From Mercurialis annua (taxonomy: Eukaryota > Streptophyta > Magnoliopsida > Malpighiales > Euphorbiaceae), in contig NC_065571.1 of the NCBI RefSeq assembly GCF_937616625.2, forward strand, positions 22,332,201 through 22,396,200: DNA of 64,000 nucleotides, in the 5' to 3' direction. Position 1 is the stretch's first letter. Every line of letters starts with the position of its first letter. Below, one piece after another: positions 58,810 to 64,000 of this stretch. The position numbers were made by a program, and so were the translations under genes. A model generated the notes under the pieces. That model saw only the letters and a program-made list of their open reading frames with translations. It was not told the origin of the DNA and made no database searches.

Positions 58810-61780
58810 CAAGGTTAATTAGACTTCTTAACCTCTTTCCCACATACATATTCTCCTTATTCACAGCTATCAGTTATTATAATTGTACTATAGCTGTTAC
58901 TATCGCATTTAATTAATTGACTATCAACTTTAGCTCCGCTTTCAAACATTTCACTTTGAAAACAAAATGTATATTAAACATTTTTCTACTTTATGTTGGC
59001 CATACTTTACACATTTCTGTCCCGACATTGAAAATACATATACATTACATGTATATTCCGTTACCAGCTAGCCAAGACCGCACAGTTATAAGGCTCGGTT
59101 CTCGAAATTTTCATCTTTTGAAACTACTATCTCATCACAGTTTTCAAATTCATTTATATACATATATGGAGCTTATGTTGATAATTCAAAGTTAATTAAA
59201 GTTTACACTTCTTATCTTTGTTACTTGCACCTTTGGCTCAATGCCAAAATTCACGCAAGTTATACAACCATCTCTTCGTCTTTGAGCATCGTTTGCCTCT
59301 CCGTTCGACGATCTCAACGGTTAAAACTTAAATAACCGTCCTGGGACTATCATACCCCAATATCAAACCGATCTAACGGTTCGATCATATGGTATTTGGA
59401 TTTTACTTTACCCTATTAGTTTCCAGAAAACTTTTGAAACTTACTCCTTCAATTCACTATCTCCATCTCATTTGCACCTTGATAACATTTTTACCTAATG
59501 TTGGTTCAAGGTTTATATACTTTTTTTTACGTATATTATTTAGTCATTATTTGTTTTATTAATCATTTTCTTAATGAATATCTATTAAGACGACTTAACA
59601 ACTCGGTTAATCGTTAACATATTCATTGATCCTCTTCATTCATTTTAGAACTAGAAGCGTACCTACTCGGTTCTGAGAATACTAATACTTTCTTTTACCA
59701 TCTTTCTTTTAGATGTTTCGTTCTTGTTATCAATTAAGTGCTGAGGTTTACTCCTCTCAGACTTATTAATTATGGTTTATCTAACCACTCCTATGGATTC
59801 ATGAGATATATCCATTACTGACATATGTTCTGTTTGTAAGACTGATCTCTAATCCGTTTAATTAAACACGTACGTATGACTTTGTTCACATATAGTTACT
59901 TGAAGTCAAACTAACCGAGTCGTGTTCCGTTAGATCCTACTCTCTTATCTTAATCGTGACAAGTTACTATTGTCTACACTATTGTCTACTCTTGAACTTT
60001 TATTCACCATAAAAGTTCACCACTAGACTTATACTAGTCTACACCTGAGTAAGAATATAAATTCTCACCCACTCTAGTCTTTCCGTACTTTCATTAATCT
60101 CTAATGTCTCGGTATGGAACATTAGAATTTAGGTCTTTATTATTTATTGTTTATAATAAAAACTGTTATTATTTATCCCTTTTTCCCATCTACCTTGTCA
60201 CTATCACAGAGTTTTCGTTTGAACAAATACAGTTTTGTCTCGCGTACACTGACACTCAACAATTTCAAATCAATTTGGTAGACAAATATAATTTATCTCA
60301 TCTGAGACAATTATAATTTGTCCTGCCTGCAGACCTTTTTAAATCTCACTTTTCAAACAAATTTGTGAATTCTCAAATTGACGGTTCAAAACTATTTTCA
60401 TACAATTGTGCTTCAGGGTGATGACATCTCTCATCCCCAAGGAGTTGCTATCTTAATTCACTGTTCTTTGATATACTGATATATCAAGATATATGATGCA
60501 TGCCCTAGTCAAAATCATTTTATGTATATATATGATATATATAAAATTCAGGTATGCTTCTTCTATAGTGATTTTCGCAACATGCACCTTTAATGCATCT
60601 GAGCACAATTATACGTTCAACTGTAAAAACAAAACTTTAACAAGTTCCTTTCAAACTACTTCTCTGTGTCATTTCAAGGTTTTCTAATACTCACATTAGG
60701 ATTTATTGTTCTTTATTTAACATTTATCTTTTATGTTATTATTCATCGTCGGGCTGTTTATTAACAACTATTATTCATTAGTATGTTTGTTCTTGTTTAA
60801 GGATATTCTCTATCTGTATTTTATATTTTCTAATTTTAGTATCTCATACTAAACACATAAACGTACTTAACTTAAACATAAGACACATATCTAAATGATA
60901 CCTGAGGATGATTGTTGAGGAGGTCGTGCCTCTCGAATCATCGGACCTTTTCCTCGTCTGTATAGGGGTTTAACTATCCCTTTCTGGATACTTCTCAGAT
61001 GGTTCGTCTTTTCTAAATCCTTCTCGTGCCTAAATCATGTATAGGCTGATGTGGCTGCAGAATCAGACTCTGACTCCTCACTATCATCAGAGCTATCCTG
61101 ATCCTCCACATACCCTTCCATATCCTCTGGTCTGATAACATCATCATCTGTATCCTCCTTTAATGGATTACAAGGCATAACTGGCTGATCAACAAACCAT
61201 GTAGATCAAGCACAACATGCGGTTGAGCTCGACTAGGCTCAAACATGATGAATCACATGTAGCCATAACACGAGTAGCCGTTATCTAAATTATAGTAAAA
61301 CACTTTTTTTTATATCATGTAACACCGTCTGAACACATATAAAATAAAACACATAGCAATCACACATATTGTTAAGAGAAAATCTAACTATTTTCTCGAA
61401 CAAACGATTCTTCTATAATGTTTGCCTCGTTCTGTATTCGAACAGAATCATCTTCTTTAAATATTGGTCAATTGATCTGACCATTGCGTACTACTCTAAT
61501 AGCGCGTCTCGAACACAGGAACATCTCACATGTTCCCTCATTAACAACGTGTTTCAAACACAAGAACATCTCATATATTCCTGATCAAACATCATATATA
61601 CACTACACAAGTATACGGACTGCTACTTATAGCTGAAGGTTTTCAACAACTGAAAACTGATCAAGACATGACTCGAATCCTATGTTGCTGCAATAGTCTA
61701 CTAGGAATCCCCACAATTTCTAACACAACTTACTCAACAGTATCAGCAACAGTACTTCAGATGGTCGAGTACTCAAAATG
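58810..61780 (-). mobile_element. element B internal region, 5' part
   Basis: Continues element B after the element A insertion. It is non-coding except for a short acidic frame near the leader (61035-61178). It carries the blocks shared with element A. Confidence 0.75.
61035..61178 (-). pseudogene. short acidic frame in element B leader, possible gag relic
   Basis: 47 residues from ATG at 61178, with a run rich in D, E and S (DQDSSDDSEESESDS). The frame is open about 6 codons further upstream. It sits about 620 bp after the PBS, where gag would start. Low complexity and short length make it weak evidence for coding; I do not recognise a family. Confidence 0.25.
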
Positions 61781-61794
61781 TGGCTCTGATACCA
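61781..61794 (-). promoter_or_regulatory. element B primer-binding site
   Basis: Minus strand TGGTATCAGAGCCA, complementary to initiator tRNA-Met, 4 bp from the 5' LTR, as in element A. Confidence 0.9.
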
Positions 61795-62963
61795 CCTTTG
61801 TCACGACCCAAATTCCACCCTAATTCAAGTCACGACCGGCGCTAAGGAATGGGAATGGTTGTTCCGAAACCCGTAGCAAGCCTAGGACCTATAGAAATTT
61901 TTTGCAAATATTATTAGTGGATCGTACCCCGCGTACGATCCATTTTGAGAAAACACCGTTAAAACTTTTCTTGTTTAACGCAAACACATTTCTAAAATAA
62001 AATATATAGGCGAAATATGGTTTCAGAAGTACTGGTTGGATAACCTTGTTATCTCAACCCTCGCTTCCTTCTGAAAACCTGGCGTGGTGATTACTGGAAA
62101 CCAGGGACTTATCTTTCGCTTGCCTTAACACACAGGCAGCCCTATTCCCAACCACACACCACTGTTAATATGTTTAATAAAATAAGCGGACACCTTGCAT
62201 CTCGCAACGGTGGTATTAAACATATTAAAATACACAGCGGATCGGTTACACATAGCCGGCGTATATAAAACATACTGTTTTTGACCCTCACAAAAACACA
62301 CGAGGCCGACTCAGTAACTAGATAAAATATGCCACTAAACAGCCACTTAGAAGGTATACACATGCACTAGATCCTATCAGAGTATCTAAACAAAGGACTA
62401 GTGGCACGACTGCTGGCACATTACACTTATACTATTGCAGCATACTAAGAGTACAAAATCCTATGTACATTACCAAAGAAAAGCTTTCCTGAAGAAGGGA
62501 TGTGGAAGCTCGACTGACCTCAAAGCTCATTTCCAGAAAATGGGATAACAACAACGGTGTCAGAAATATAAATATTTATGAATGAGTAAACAGTTTACAG
62601 GTAAATACCAAAATCGCATCATATATATAAAACAGTTATATATAAAAAATATTACCAATTTATCGATCCATTTGAAACCCTAGTCCACAATTGTCCTAAC
62701 AGACACACTAATCTCATGAGATTATAAACAATAGAATAAAGACCGTGAACTGAATCACTGCAGTCCAATTATGTATCTCTGGTACCTGGACCGTAATCAG
62801 AAACTGCCTTCGCGGTTTATTCCACGACCGTAACTGTATTACTTCTGTCTCAGGGTTTACCCGTGAAGTCAGGGCATTTAATTTTCCAATGACTTACACG
62901 ACATGCATACCTCTATACCTCGACAGAAGTACATCTAAAAATCGGTGTTGGAGATCACGCAAC

Positions 62964-62982
62964 CCTATTGTCGCCCAATAGG
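62964..62982 (-). other. conserved CCTATTG/CAATAGG hairpin, element B 5' LTR
   Basis: Stem intact, loop TCGCC. Confidence 0.75.
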
Positions 62983-63707
62983 TAGCTTGTTCCAATGGAC
63001 CTTTCTTGGCTAAGTTATACTACTGCGATTTATGGATTTAAAACAGTTGAATACTGATATTCAAAAGTAAACATGTACACTCCCAGTATTGCTAAGTTAC
63101 TACTTAGCATCGTCGTAGGTGTGACAGACTCCCCTGAGTCCTGGTCTGACTGCTGGACAGCTAGTCGGATCAAATATACAAAATAAACAAGACAACACAT
63201 CAATACCTATTTCTGGTATAAACATCTAGATCCTGAAACCTAGGTCTAGATAAAACATTTAATTCTCATAACACATAACACTTATGGTCTCTTTAATTTT
63301 TTTAAAAAATCATATAAATCGTTTTCACCTCGAGAAAATGTTTAGACTTCGCTCTAGAAGTCATTTTAGGCATAGCTATACCTAATTAAAATTATTTAAT
63401 AGTATAGACTTTATTGCCAAAGCAATTCACAGTCATATACTAATTATTTAGCAACATCATTTGCTAAATCTTTTAAACCGGTTAAACGTCAACTTTAACT
63501 CTTTTAAAGTCCTTTTTAAACGTTTAACTTTACTTTTAAAATCTCATTTTAAAAGTCTTTGGTTTAGGTTTAAAAATATTTATTTAAAATATTTTAGGTT
63601 TGGTCAGACAACACGTCGAGTTACTAGGCGAAAATATCTCGGAATCGCCCCTCGAAAGTCCGATAATTAAATCCGAAAAAGTCCCCGCGTGCGCGTCGCG
63701 CCAAGTA

Positions 63708-63770
63708 ACTGTGCGTCCGCACGTGACTGGCTGTGCGTTCGCACAGTTGACTAGCTGTGCGGGCGCACAG
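63708..63770 (-). repeat. short-hairpin array, element B 5' LTR
   Basis: Three units (loops GTCC, GTTC, GGGC) against five in the 3' LTR of the same element. Confidence 0.9.
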
Positions 63771-64000
63771 CAGGCCTGTCCCGCGAATTTCGATTCCCGG
63801 GCTATTCCGACGAGCTATAAATTTTAAAACGCTGCAAAAACGCTATTTTAACGTTCTAGTTCACATATACGCAATCCAATTATAATTCGGACGTATAAAT
63901 CGATCGTTCGATACGGTAACCGTTTATAAACGAATATATATTCGAATTATATCGAAATATATTGAAATATACGTTTAATACGGATTTAGTACCTTGATTA

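Larger units (their letters stand above)
46096..64000 (-). mobile_element. large non-coding LTR element B (LARD-like), interrupted by element A, runs off the window
   Basis: The 3' LTR (46096-49323) and 5' LTR (61799 to beyond 64000) are near-identical. A PPT follows the first on the right and a PBS precedes the second. The sense strand is minus. The internal part, 49324-50683 plus 58810-61798 (about 4.35 kb), has no long frame. It sits in the satellite array: the left flank ATTTC is array sequence, so the missing right flank should be array as well. Large LTRs with a conserved non-coding middle fit the class called LARD; origin from Ty3/gypsy is inferred from the ends and PPT context. Confidence 0.85.
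61799..64000 (-). repeat. element B 5' LTR, cut by the window end
   Basis: About 2.2 of the expected 3.2 kb. Nearly identical to 46096-48310, with scattered substitutions and a shorter hairpin array. Confidence 0.92.

Overview
The window is plant nuclear DNA, most likely a gene-poor, repeat-packed (pericentromere-like) region of a eudicot. The evidence is the AT-rich sequence, GT-AG introns, and several plant-type transposon families nested in one another: an En/Spm (CACTA) DNA transposon, Ty1/copia and Ty3/gypsy (Tat lineage) LTR elements, an L1-type LINE, and large non-coding LTR elements. I cannot name the species. I see no intact ordinary host gene, no tRNA or rRNA gene and no CRISPR array.

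Layout: 1-601 is pyrimidine-rich repeat plus the left edge of a plant-mobile-domain (PMD) pseudogene. 602-8624 is a complete CACTA element (TIRs, TAT target duplication, subterminal GCGACGG repeats) with a damaged TNP2 transposase gene and an apparently intact five-exon TNPA-like gene. 8625-10617 is the rest of the PMD pseudogene. 10618-13049 is a rearranged Copia piece ordered RNase H - LTR - primer-binding site. 13050-15366 is unassigned. 15367-32638 is an inverted copy of the same Copia LTR, split by a complete Tat-lineage gypsy element (15901-26550, TSD AGAAT) and a full-length L1 (26732-31861, 11-bp TSD). 32639-33076 is a 29/30-bp tandem array. 34269-36779 is a solo LTR (TSD GGCGC). 39297-46095 is a ~60-bp satellite-like array. 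46096 to beyond 64000 is a long LTR element (B) that carries a related complete element (A, 50684-58804, TSD ATTTC) inside it.

Coding capacity: the Tat element has gag-protease and RT/RNase H/integrase on the minus strand, in one frame apart from a single TAG, and a three-exon 708-residue antisense gene on the plus strand. The L1 has both ORFs open, joined by an ATGA overlap. In the CACTA element the DNA-binding partner gene looks intact while the transposase carries a frameshift and an apparent internal deletion, so it probably depends on a helper. Elements A and B have complete LTR, PBS and PPT signals but almost no coding content, yet their internal regions are colinearly related to each other.

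Most worth a second look: (i) arrays of short hairpins with a shared four-base loop in the LTRs of two diverged families, at the same distance from the TATA box and with different copy numbers in paired LTRs; (ii) a 45-bp hairpin array lying exactly between the convergent pol and antisense genes of the Tat element; (iii) the spliced antisense gene itself; (iv) the satellite with an AAACGTTT palindrome about every 30 bp and inverted blocks.
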